Assembly (NCBI RefSeq): GCF_001039355.2
Contig: NW_019775791.1
Span: 294,233 to 358,232, forward strand
DNA: 64,000 bases
Origin: Lingula anatina
Lineage: Eukaryota; Brachiopoda; Lingulata; Lingulida; Lingulidae
Direction: 5' to 3'
The notes beneath the pieces were generated by a model, which saw nothing but the letters and a program-made list of their open reading frames with translations, ran no database searches and was not told the origin of the DNA. A program made the position numbers and the translations under genes. This document shows positions 21,075 to 31,844 of the stretch, one piece after another (the first letter of the stretch is position 1; every line of letters begins with the position of its first letter).

Positions 21075-22978
21075 TGTTAAGGTTACCGCAACAATTCCAT
21101 ATCTTAAACCCCCCACCTTCCCCCCTTATTAGATGTCAAAGTTCTCACACTAGTGGTTGACCCTACCATAAAGTGACCGCACGCGCAGGGTGGACCTTTA
21201 TAATATCGCTGACCACATGATACTATTTTAATATCCTAACCATCCAGTTATTTACGACAAGGAAAGAAAATAACAACAATTTGCCTGATCAGCCGCCATC
21301 ATCGTTGCTATAATGGGGCGGAGATAAAGATAAACTTCGTAAATGGATTCCTCGCACCGTGTACTGAGAGAAAGTGATGTTTTCAATGGTGAATTTGTGG
21401 ATATAATAGTATAGGGTTTAGAACTGGGGTTGGGATTGGAGGAGGAGGAGGGAGGCTGGAAGAGGGGGGGGGGGCTCAGTAATCCCCCTAATTGTCCTTT
21501 CAAACACATTTTTTCAACGCGTCAGCCCTAAGCTCAAACCGCGATTAAGGGAAATTCCCCTTGTTATAATTCTTATCTAAATGAGCAGCCCAACCTCGAC
21601 TCCCACCCCCACACTTAAATTATCTTCTTAGATGTACACACCTATTAAAATGTTACAAGCGAACATCAAAATTTCATTTTTAATGACGAGCTTAACCATG
21701 GAAAAATATATGTTGTGACGGAGGGAGGCGTAAGGATACACCTTCATGCTCAAGTGGCTCAATACCTGGTAGTATGAAGATGGCAGTGTGATATGTCTGA
21801 TAAATTCACCCGATAAAACTATCCAGGGAATTCCATTGGCCATAGAACAAATAGTCCCTCTTAAAGATCCGACCGAAAAGAAGACCATAATACATGTTAC
21901 ACCATAATATAGGCTTTTCACCCCTAAATCTGTATTTGCTGACTGCTGAAATAAAGTCAAAATACCATAATGCACAGCAAAGTTTGCAATGCTCAGGGGT
22001 GTGTTAGAGATTACCACTAAGATGTCCTTTGATGCTGACTCTTACAAACATGGGTTGGGCGACAATATTCAAACAGGTAGTCATTATAAAGAGAATTACA
22101 CCCCCACTACAAAACTCCGCCTAAAATTCTTCAAATAATGAAGGCGTATTCCACCTTTTTTATGTCAGCGTTTTTGATTATGGGAATGGCAAACACCCTT
22201 ACAAAATTCAACATGTTACATCAGCGAATAATAGCAAATATATATAGGGTATATAATCCATAACAGTTGAAATTATTATATTTAATATTGAAAATCACTG
22301 ATACTTAGGTGTTGCACATCGTACGTCCCAGTGGGTGGGAATTTACAACAAACAAGCTAACAAATTAACAATGAGGAATAAATGTTGATGCTTTTTAAAA
22401 TAATTTTTTCCTTCCTTTCGCTGGTTCTGTCAATAAAATCATGATTTCAATAAGAAAGATGATATTAAAAATGGTGATCTGCCATTGATATTTAAAATAA
22501 ATTGTACCTTGTCATGGCGGGAAGTCGGAATAAATTGACTTGAATATACACTTTTGGGAGGCGCTGGAGACTCCCCCATCCCCAACCAACACCCAAACAT
22601 GCCCACATTTTATATGAGAATTTATAAAAGGTACGAAGTGGGCATCTATCTCTCTCTCTTTCTCTCTCTTATTTTTTTAAAAAACTTCTCAGTAGGTCAA
22701 CGGATATAAATCGATAACAAGTAAACGCATGAGGGTAAAATCCATCATTAGTATAAATCTGCCAAAAGATCTTCGATCTTAGTCTGTAGACAAGACTATA
22801 AAATGTATTTTATTATTTAAAAAAAAATTCAAAATCTTTGACCCATTCCCCGACCCCAGTGTTAAGGCTCGTCCTGTCCGTCCTCGCGCCTGGATGACTA
22901 CAGTAATTATCATTGAGTTTAATGGTTAGCACCATCTGATAGGACTACCTAGCAGACTACGATATTTCTGAACCATCA

Positions 22979-23260
22979 TTAGAATTGGTAATTCTCCAAT
23001 ATGACATAGCTCGGCTTCTTTGACGAGATTTTCTTCAAGTTCTGCACCGTCGCTCTTGGTTTGTTCGAAATGTTATTTAACGTGGAATGCAGATATTCGC
23101 CGCCCCCTTCTTGAAAGTAACTGACGAGTATAACTTTTAGAATCGACATGTTATTGTCACCACTGGTGAATTCGTCCATGTGACATATCGCATGCATTGG
23201 TTGCCATTCTTCGAGGTTATCTTTAGAACTGAGAGTCGCTTCCCGTTTTTTAAAGATCAT
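22979..23260 (-). CDS. Unidentified 93-residue ORF
   Basis: A complete ATG-to-stop frame on the minus strand. It is hydrophilic, with balanced composition: CHMDEFTSGDNNMSILKV in the middle, then a GGGEYLHSTLN segment and a lysine-rich tail. The composition is more protein-like than neighbouring random frames. I recognise no domain and see no obvious splice sites that would extend it. It could be a first exon or chance. Confidence 0.3.
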   Translation of the reverse strand: MIFKKREATLSSKDNLEEWQPMHAICHMDEFTSGDNNMSILKVILVSYFQEGGGEYLHSTLNNISNKPRATVQNLKKISSKKPSYVILENYQF

Positions 23261-23489
23261 AAACTCTACATTCTATGTGCGGTAATATCATTATATTTTG
23301 CCATAGGTCAGAATTGTAATCATATTTGACACTGACAACATGGACTTAGTGTCAAACCCGTGCAACTGCCATCATGGAGGCGCTGTTCCCAATTTTTCAT
23401 TTTCTCCCCAATTCACTTTGCTTGTCATGCGCCCTGATCATCTTCATTCAAGCTAAAATTACACTACTGAACTGAGCATAAAAGATTTA

Positions 23490-23657
23490 GGCTCCGTTCA
23501 CATGCAGCGCCGAGAATTAATTACAGCTTTGGAAGTAACTGGCTCGCGCTGCCAGTAATTACGCCGCGGGATGTTCAGGGCACAGACCGTGATCACAAGA
23601 TATACCGCGAATAGAAAATAGATTTTTAGAAAATAGGCATTGCATGTGAACGAAGCC
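23490..23657. mobile_element. Foldback MITE, family 1, internally deleted copy
   Basis: The ends read GGCTCCGTTCACATG and CATGTGAACGAAGCC. The right arm matches the 624-880 element (CTGGCTCGCGCTGCCAGTAA, GCGGGATGTTCAGGGCACAG). Most of the left arm has been lost, leaving 168 bp. The flanking trinucleotides are TTA on the left and TAA on the right. Confidence 0.75.
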
Positions 23658-24846
23658 TAACCACTGCGTCAATCTATATTACATTTCAACGTAGTATGTC
23701 CAGGGTGTATAGACTCATGGTATTAATACTCATTCTTCTCACTGCTGTTCAACCAGCGCGAACAAAAACTGTTCTCACTCGTACATATCAAACTAACTGC
23801 TTTGTAAAGTCAAAACGTGTAAACGGGTAGTTTATTCCTCTAAGTCCATGTTCTTATTACCCATAAATTAATTTAAGATGAACCAAATGATGCGTCAACA
23901 GTCTCATTAGATGTAGGTTAAACAGCTAGTTGTGCTCAAATATTGGTATCTTAATGCTCTTTGTCTACGAATCGGGAATATCATCATCATTATATCCAGG
24001 ATGATTTTAACACTTTTAGATCTAGTTAGATCACTAGCATAATTTTCTTAGGACAACCATATCCCAGAAATTTCAATTTTCAGTATACGTGTTTTAAAAC
24101 TAAGCCTGATTTGTTCTTCAGAGTTTTGTTCTAATATTCGACTTGCCTTTACTCGAGTCTTCTGTTGCAGTTGATACATAACCCGGTATTGTTTGCTCGT
24201 GTCGATAGCAATCTCTTTGCATCAGCTATAATAGAAACCTTAAGTGAGGCAATTAAGAAGGGGAAGACCGTGTTCGTTGAACCGACTAATTTGGGTTTCC
24301 GATAAGGATTGCTTGGGGATTCCCCTACTCTGTAATTATCATACGGCCTCTATTGTTCGACCATATGGGGCAGGGTTGGGAAACCATACGGCCATTTGGT
24401 AAGGGGACATTCCGGCGGCACTGTATAACTGTACAGGTATAATACCATATGTGCTATACTCATAACCACTCAAGCAAAGAAAAAAAAAGGAGAAAATAAC
24501 TCATGTTCGGAATCCGGAGACAAAGTGTTTTTGTCCGATAACAGGGCACTCATTCCTACCGACATGTGTTACGGCGGACATCCATTATCTTCCCACCGGA
24601 CATTGTCGCGAGCGCATTGCTGCCGTTAAAAAAAAGAAACAGTGATGTGTAAATTGCAGATAGGAGCCATGACTTTCTGCAGCTAATACAACAAAATGAC
24701 TTGAATTTAGTTGAGTCGGTAACATAATAGGTAATATAACGCCACGTTATAATACACCTGAACCGCGTTCACTGGAAACAGTGCGAGTTAATTTACAATT
24801 TTTTAGAAATCCTATTAACGCTATTGTTTTCAACCACAATATTCTA

Positions 24847-24879
24847 GCTGGAACCCCCCCCCCCCCCCCCCCCCCCCCC
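24847..24879. repeat. Poly-C tract
   Basis: A run of about 30 C. A second C run (25247-25267) directly follows a single N at 25246. Both have i-motif/G4 potential, and such runs are also common breakpoints in draft assemblies. I see no gene in 23660-25585. Confidence 0.9.
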
Positions 24880-25585
24880 AATTTAGACTAAATGCATGAT
24901 CCGACCTCTCAAAGTGTTTTAGTACAAACTGTATCACTTGGTATGCTGCTTCTTGTTGAGAGGAACTTAAGATACAGCAGTCTTCAAATCATCAACTGTA
25001 AGTAGAACTTGAGATAATTTTTAAAAAAAATTATACCTCAAATAATCTTCAAAACAAATGCACCAGGGAATAAGAACATCGTAACTCTAAGCAAGTCCAG
25101 AACTGTTTATACATCAGCAATTACATGTTCCGTCTGATTTTCAAAGGAAATTCGCCAAGTTTTAGACATGCTTCTGGCAGCTGTTCTAGGCAGAGAAAAA
25201 CACCTCGTCAGGGAATTTTGCCAATTAGACTAAACTAAACTTAGANCCCCCCCCCCCCCCCCCCCCCAACGACCCCTCCCTTGATGTTGGGACTCTGGTT
25301 GTCCCGTGTATCCATAAGAGAGGAAACGCCCATCTTTGGTCCCCCTAATCTCGATTGCAGTGAGAACCCGTGCTCTATGTCATCATGCACGAAGGATCCA
25401 ATGACTCTTCGCCTGGGTTCCCATGTCTAGATCGATCCATCTGGATCAGTCTAAATCCCGAATGAGCTAGGGGTTAAAGAAAATTACCCCCTAACAGCTC
25501 AACTAAGCGTGGCAGACATTTAAGCCGGTTAAGTTGATAGCAATTTAGTGAGACTCCCCAAGGAGACAGATCGATCCAAATATCT

Positions 25586-26090
25586 GTGGGAATGGTCTCT
25601 TTGACAGTGTCTATACACACGGCGATTTACTACGATTCTACCGTACGATTCGTCGGAGACGATCACATAAAGCGTACGAATCGTCGCAGGGCGCCTCCGA
25701 TTCAGTCTGAAGGCGCCGGAGACTACTCGCAGACATTGAATCTCAACCTGATTTTCCAATCCCACACAGAATTTTGCGACTAGTCTCAGATTATTCGGAG
25801 GACGCCTCCGATTAATCGGAGGGCATCGTAGGTCATCGGAGATTGTGTCTGGGATGCCCAAAATGGGTGAAAAATCATGTGAGTAATCTTAAAATTTTAA
25901 GTTCAAAGTTAGGGACCGCGACGGGTGTGGCGATGTCTAAAAAATCTGCGACAACCCGCAGGCGTCCGCAGAGCGCCTCCGACGGGTGCAAAATCGTGAG
26001 ATCTGTCTCAAGATTTTGTTCAAATTTCCCGGGTTTTACCAATCCCCGACGCATCGCAACTGATTTTTGTCAAGCTGCATCTCAGTGGCA
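25586..26090. repeat. GC-rich block with recurring GCCTCCGA words
   Basis: Unlike its AT-rich surroundings, this block is GC- and CpG-rich. It repeats the word [AG][CG]GCCTCCGA three times (near 25690, 25803 and 25974), together with inverted TCGGAG words and two CCAATCCC boxes. Open frames here have no recognisable protein. It resembles a decayed non-autonomous DNA element, but I could not pair its termini. Confidence 0.35.
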
Positions 26091-26544
26091 GTGCTTAGCA
26101 AAATGATATTAATAAAGACAATTAACATTATCAAAGCTCATTTGATATTATTTCTTATATATCAAATTGCACTTTAAAGTAGTGCCAATAACCAACAAAG
26201 CCTCATCTTTATATTTCTTGTTAAATTATATCAACCTAATGCCTGTGGATATTATTTACATAATTAAAAAGAAGATAATGTCAACTAATCTCATAGTTTC
26301 ATAGTTTCATTAACAGATTAACATAAAGCCCACTGTTAACAAATAAATTCTAAAAAAAAACTATGAATGAAATAAATCATATGAATTATATGTTGGTCTA
26401 CAGAGGGTTAAATGTTCAAATGTTGTTATGTGTTTTTCATTATAGAATTAATATTCACTTTCAGTGTGCATATTAAACGACCGTACATGTATTACCGGTT
26501 CTAAGATTCGTTCATTATCTCAGTGTAAAATCTATAAGCCATTG

Positions 26545-28737
26545 CTAAGCGATATACTTATACGTGAACAGTTCACCTCCCAAAGTTCCAACAACAAGCT
26601 CCCCGTTACTGTTAACATCAACTGACATAGGAAATGTAATGTCGTCACTCCCTGTCAAAATGTTACGTAGAAATGTTCCGTCTGAACCAAGGACCAACAC
26701 CATGTGATTACAGTAGTCTGCTATGAATATGTGTCCAAACTTATCTACGCACACTCCTCGTGGATAATGTAGTTGTCCGTCTCCACTTCCACTCTGACCT
26801 CGTGCTCCGTATTGGAACATTACGTCACCCTGGGGTGTCACTGCATACACACAGTGGGCACTGTAGTCGCTGACTATGATTGCATTGATGCCGTGGTGGT
26901 ATGCACAGCGCAGTGGACCTTTACTGCACATTGGAATAGGAATTATGTTGACAAGTTGAAAAGATTCCATGTCGTACACACAGATGCACTGTGCACCACT
27001 ATCACACACGTACACCTTACCCTCTGTACGGTCCACAGTGACACCACAGGGATCAGACATATCACCCTGACCAAAACATCGAATAACCTGACCTGATGAA
27101 GAATACAGTCTACAGCTTTTATCTTTGCATGTGACCACGAATATATCGTTACTGACTGTAGTGATGCACCACGCCCTTCCCTCTATATTGATCTCACGCT
27201 CATATAGGCCTGCGCTGGAGAATACGGCCACTGTATCCTTGGACTCTGCAATTAAAAAGCACCGGTCATCTATGCAATGGATATCCCGCAGCCAATCTTT
27301 CACGTTAAAACAAACATTCCGCTCTAGCTTATGAAGCCAAGTTACCTTCTGAAATTCCATCATCTCGGGATAGTGCGCTCTCTCGTGTTTCAAACTTCCA
27401 AAACATGCATCCAAGGGACCCCGGTATGTTTTAGCCGTAATTGACCCAGTTTTGATGGACAACGACCGTGGTTCAGGGATTTTAGGAAACTGTAGCACAA
27501 CGTCCATTTCTGTTTGCCCTGGTGTAAATTTTACTTTGGTGATCTTGGTATCAAAGACTGCTTCTACTGTCTGTAACTCCTGAATTCTAGTTTGGAGTTT
27601 TTTAGAGTGGGTCATGACCTCGATGTCAGAACCGGTGTCTGTGAGCTGCTGAGTGAAATTACGAATGCTCTGAATAGAAATCTTGTTCATTTCTAGTTTG
27701 TCCTTTTCGGCTTCTAAAGTTTTCACCTGCGTGGAGGTGAATGCCATAACTTCTGTCGTTATTTCGTTGCTTTTGGCATCTATAACTTTCTGCATTTCGG
27801 TGTAATCTGACTGTACTTTTGTTTCATAAATGTCCAAATGCTGTTTGACAGTGGTCAAATATTCGTCCGTCTGTTGACGTACGTCCTTCTCTATTTGTTG
27901 ATAATAATTTTTCATTTCTCTTTCAAATGTTTTACTGTTTTCATTTATATTCTTAGTCATAGCTAATTTTTGAGAATCCACCAATCGAAGAACATTTGTC
28001 TGATTTTGAGTCAGCCCATTTGCGGTCTCCACGATGACTTTTTCGGCCTTTTCAAAACGAGACAGTTTTTTGGTTGGAAGGCATCTAAGCTTGTTTTGTA
28101 TTAACTCCCGTTGAACTTTCACCACATCTCCTACTTTTTTAAAGTCATGTTTACTGTGAGTTTCCAAAATACAATCTCTACATGCCACGGTGTCATCCTC
28201 TTCACAATAAAATGTCAGCACCTCGCCGTCGTGTTTGTCGCAGTATTGAGCTTTATCTAATACGTGGCGTAATTGATCTCGCATGTTAGCTGGGTTAACT
28301 GAGAAATCAACTTGTGACAGAGGTACTAAGGAATGGCCCTTGCAAAAAGGGATTTTTTCGTGAATATCACGACATGTGGCGCACAGTTGGTTGGTTTCTG
28401 GACATCCTTGACACATAAAAGTGGCTTCTTTATGGTTACAATACTCACAAAGTTTCCCCTTGGGCGATTTCTGATCTTTCATGAAGTCTATTACTTTTCT
28501 TAAGAAGAAGTTTTTCACGAGAGTTTCTAACCCACCTGGTGGTACGGGGGCCTCTTGGCGACATACGGGACAGGAGAACTTGTTCTGGACACCATTCTTG
28601 GCTGCATGGTCAGCAATACATTCCAGGCAGAACGTGTGGTAACAGGGGAGCACTCTCGGATTTTTATATTCCTCCAGACATATATGACACGTTAAAAAGT
28701 TCTCGCTGAAGACGTTGTAGAATTCTTTCTCGGCCAT
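26545..28737 (-). CDS. TRIM-NHL E3 ubiquitin ligase paralog A (intact, 730 aa)
   Basis: Single-exon gene, ATG to stop. A C3HC4 RING lies at residues 17-59 (C17, C20, C32, H34, C37, C40, C56, C59), B-box 1 at about 97-135 and B-box 2 at 166-197 (C-x2-H ... C-x2-C ... H-x2-H). A coiled coil spans about 205-370. The C-terminal half carries NHL-type repeats (for example DPCGVTVD...KVYVCDSGAQCICVYD and YPRGVCVDKFGHIFIADY). Known proteins with this order (TRIM2/3/71 type) are RING E3 ligases whose NHL propeller binds substrates or RNA. It is the downstream member of three tandem minus-strand paralogs. Its RING, B-boxes and propeller are complete, so it is probably functional. The 5' flank is conserved with the other two copies. 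The substrate is unknown. Confidence 0.93.
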   Translation of the reverse strand: MAEKEFYNVFSENFLTCHICLEEYKNPRVLPCYHTFCLECIADHAAKNGVQNKFSCPVCRQEAPVPPGGLETLVKNFFLRKVIDFMKDQKSPKGKLCEYCNHKEATFMCQGCPETNQLCATCRDIHEKIPFCKGHSLVPLSQVDFSVNPANMRDQLRHVLDKAQYCDKHDGEVLTFYCEEDDTVACRDCILETHSKHDFKKVGDVVKVQRELIQNKLRCLPTKKLSRFEKAEKVIVETANGLTQNQTNVLRLVDSQKLAMTKNINENSKTFEREMKNYYQQIEKDVRQQTDEYLTTVKQHLDIYETKVQSDYTEMQKVIDAKSNEITTEVMAFTSTQVKTLEAEKDKLEMNKISIQSIRNFTQQLTDTGSDIEVMTHSKKLQTRIQELQTVEAVFDTKITKVKFTPGQTEMDVVLQFPKIPEPRSLSIKTGSITAKTYRGPLDACFGSLKHERAHYPEMMEFQKVTWLHKLERNVCFNVKDWLRDIHCIDDRCFLIAESKDTVAVFSSAGLYEREINIEGRAWCITTVSNDIFVVTCKDKSCRLYSSSGQVIRCFGQGDMSDPCGVTVDRTEGKVYVCDSGAQCICVYDMESFQLVNIIPIPMCSKGPLRCAYHHGINAIIVSDYSAHCVYAVTPQGDVMFQYGARGQSGSGDGQLHYPRGVCVDKFGHIFIADYCNHMVLVLGSDGTFLRNILTGSDDITFPMSVDVNSNGELVVGTLGGELFTYKYIA

Positions 28738-28855
28738 CGTGTGACTTTACCTCCCAGGCTGGGCACAGAGCTGTTTAGACGCAGACCCCCTCGTGTTATT
28801 GATTAAAAACCTATATTGCATTGATTTCACCTTTTAGTATGTAAATGTAATAATG
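28738..28855 (-). promoter_or_regulatory. Conserved 5' flank/5'UTR of TRIM paralog A
   Basis: About 110 bp upstream of the ATG are conserved in all three TRIM copies (with 34063-34190 and 42425-42535). They share GGGAGGTAAAGTCACA just before the start, a GTCTAAACAGCT-like block, and an octamer-like ATTTACATAC about 100 bp up. Conservation could reflect recent duplication as well as promoter function. No TATA box is clear. Confidence 0.35.
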
Positions 28856-29527
28856 AGGGAGATATTTTAAAGAATAAGTGAACTGCAGAATGGGGAGTGT
28901 GATTGGTATTCTGGAAGGTATTGGTAACAAAGCCATTGGTGCGCTGTTGCTAAGTGCAGTGCGTCATAACACACTTAACAGGAGAGGTGTATTGTATTTG
29001 CTCATAGTATTAAAGGGGGACCCCTTTAACTGTGAAATATGCCGGATCTTATACTTGTTCTGGTTAGAAGAGAATACTATTGTACGACTGGTATTGCAAA
29101 AACTTGCATATGGGATAAGAATAGAACACGATGTTGAAATGATATTATAATTACAAACCCCATTCAGCGTCACTATGATAGTAACTGAGGAGGAATTAAA
29201 TGATGTAAAAATAACGGTGTTTTTCTTTTTAAAATAATTTACATTACTACATTGCTTGAGTTTGTTAGAACATAATATATTATACACCACGTAATGAAGA
29301 TGATTTAAGATCCGCCCAATAGAGGACAAGACTTGTCTGTTCATAAGTAGCACAAACGACGTGGTATAAAATGTTCAGGAGGTGGAAAAAAGGAAACGTT
29401 GACAAAACAATGCACAAGACCATTGATTTGTCCTAAGAAATGGAGAAATCAATCGTTATTTAATGTTTACCGCTGCAATATTTTGAATACCAGGGTATGA
29501 TTCATTTTGTTGGCACAAATATATTGA

Positions 29528-29858
29528 AGGGATAACGCCCGTTCGTAAGATATCTATATTTCACAAAAAAAAAAAAAAAAAAAAAAAAAAACATTGTAAA
29601 TAACTCATAGAAATACAGCAAATTCCATTTTGCCCCAAAAACGGCGGTTAACACATTCATTTTGGAATTTGTACTTGGTTTCACATCACATGACCTCCAT
29701 AGATGGCTACACTGTGTAATAAACTCTAAACAAACGTTCTGGAAAAAAAAAGAAACGGACTAATTTTGAAAGTGGGAATGGATTCATTTACGATAGGGAA
29801 AATTGTCTTTTACCCCAATAAAATTCATTTTTGGCCAAAATGAACAGTTGCTATCCCT
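29528..29858. mobile_element. TTAA-flanked MITE, family 2, copy 1
   Basis: Left end AGGGATAACGCCC follows TTGA (mutated TTAA). Right end GTTGCTATCCCT is followed by TTAA. The 331-bp element contains a TTCGTAAGATATC block, a long A run and a CATCACATGACCTCC segment. The same element fills 37577-37896, while the homologous site near 36085 is empty. Confidence 0.75.
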
Positions 29859-30138
29859 TTAAATTTACAATTTTTTTTTTTAAGTAAAACCAACATATAG
29901 CCACCGTAACTGGACAAAAGGAGAACCAGTAGAACTAGCACTGACACATAATTTGAAAAATAATCACATATTAAGCAAGACTTGGTTTGAAAAATCAATA
30001 ATGCCATGTATTCTGTCAATTCATTGACGTGGCAATCTATACTGCAGCGTGCACGACGTACATGTATGTACATGTGTGATAGGTGTGTACGAAAGGATCA
30101 ATTATATCCTTAGATATATTACCTACGCTCTTTGCTTA

Positions 30139-30396
30139 ATGCCCAGCGAAGCAAGATTAATACTGTTTTTTAAAAAGCTCATGTATGTGCATGAGATATT
30201 AGCAACTGAAGAGAGTTTGGAAAAACTGTTTCTCCCGGGTCACAAATTACGCACTGAAAACTGGGAACACCAATTAAAAAGTGTGGAACTCGATACGATA
30301 AATAGTCCGATGCATACCGTTTTTGTAACCATTTATATATTGAAGAGAAAAAAGGGCATCATAAAACTTCAGGATATCCTACTCGATAGTGGATAG
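30139..30396 (+). other. 'MPSEAR' block, copy 1 of 4 (repeated small ORF)
   Basis: An open frame starting MPSEARLILFFKKLMYVHEI. The block is repeated at 36383, about 37130 and about 38177. The reading frame stays open in the second copy but is broken in the fourth. Between copies 1 and 2, replacement changes are about as common as silent ones, so translation is doubtful. It is best treated as a duplicated non-coding segment. Confidence 0.4.
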
Positions 30397-31844
30397 TGTA
30401 AAGATAGCGTTGTTACCGACACCGTCTGTTATAATTGTTCAGAAAGTTAAAATGGGTCACAGTAGACAAAATAATACACATCACCATCGATTTGTCCTGA
30501 GAACATGGATATATCGATGGATTTCCAATGTTAAGTACTATATAAATATTTGGATTATCAAGGATTTATATTGATGAAGTTAAAAATCATTATAGGTTAT
30601 AGCAAGATTTAATCAGTCTCATTTACGTTACCTATCACAGGGTATTTACGTTCTTTTCTTACAGATGATAAAATACAGAAGTGTTTAAACAGATAAATAA
30701 AAATATGAAAAGACACCTGCTACACTGTAATCACGTTTTACAGCAGTAAATTTGGGGAAATACATTTGCATAGATGCCAAGGTTTTCTCTTATAAATAGT
30801 CAATAATGAAAGGGATATTTGATTTGTCAATTTCATGGGTGAAGCGAAGTAGCAGTCTGCACTGTGGTAAGCGTCATACGATAATCACCCTAACCCAATA
30901 TAGAGGTGCATTTCACATGCTGAAGTGTCAAAAAATAAAAATGAATGAATTCAAAATTGTATTCAATATTTCTTTTTAATTATATATTAGACAACTTGAT
31001 AATGTAGTGTGTGAAGCAGTAAGCAGACGGTTTTGCTTTCAACCACAATGTCTTAGATAGCTCGCGACCCTCCCTCTCACGACCCCTCCCTTTTGGGGTC
31101 CTGGTAGTCCTGTGCGTATTTTGATTTTAAAAACAAATAGTATTATGCCCGGTGAGAGGAAGCTGAGGTTCTGTTCGTATTTCCTTTCACTTGGGACCAT
31201 ACTTCGTAGTCCAATCAAGACTGTGCACTGTTTTTAGATAATGTCCGGGGTAACTTCACCGTCGACATTAAAGACAACTGAAAACAAAAACTGTTCTGCT
31301 GTCGATTGCGTTTATTTACATTTTGAAAAACTCAGCCTCAGTGGTAAACAAAATAATAAAAAAAAAACAAAGCAATTAACATTTTGAAGACCCGTTAGAT
31401 TTTACTTCTAAAATATCAAGCCATTCCATATAACCAGCAAAATCTTATCTTTATCATTTGTTTTACATTCTATACACATCATCTGCATGTTAAAACATTT
31501 CACATGATAATGCAAAAAGGAAAACAAAACATCATACATATGTCAAAATGAAATCCACTGTTTACAGTTTAATTCTGTTAGTAAAAAAAAAAAAAAAAAA
31601 AAAAAAATTACATGTTAATCTGCAAAAGACCGGAGTGCTCAATTAAGCTGATAAAGTTGACTGAATCATATGTCTTCGTATCTCTTCATGCACACATCTT
31701 CATTGAGAACTTCCGCACAATTTCAACAAACATTGTGGCGGCTATTTGTAAGGTGTGTTCATTACATTTCCTCAGTTATATTAATCACGATTCAAACATC
31801 GTTACAGTTTCGAATTATATAAGTCAATTCCCATTAATATACTT

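Larger units (their letters stand above)
28860..31840. other. TRIM A-B spacer, duplicated relative to the B-C spacer
   Basis: No gene is supported. 29256-30960 is homologous to 35810-39000. It includes a TTAA-flanked MITE (29528-29858), one copy of the 'MPSEAR' block (about 30110-30390), poly-A tracts (29565-29591 and 31582-31607) and a short C-rich CGACCCCTCCC segment near 31075 that resembles one at 25268. Confidence 0.6.

Noticed and set aside
21628-22017. 129-residue minus-strand hydrophobic frame
   Set aside because: No motif, no splice context, and composition typical of AT-rich random translation; kept out of the features.
26773-27096. Plus-strand frames antisense to the TRIM genes
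   Set aside because: Shadows of the conserved minus-strand TRIM coding sequence; equivalents appear at 40382 for the same reason.
28878-29150. 90-residue frame upstream of TRIM A, partly similar to one at 42576-42839
   Set aside because: Similarity follows from duplication of the TRIM 5' flanks; the two frames are not consistently preserved, so coding is unlikely.
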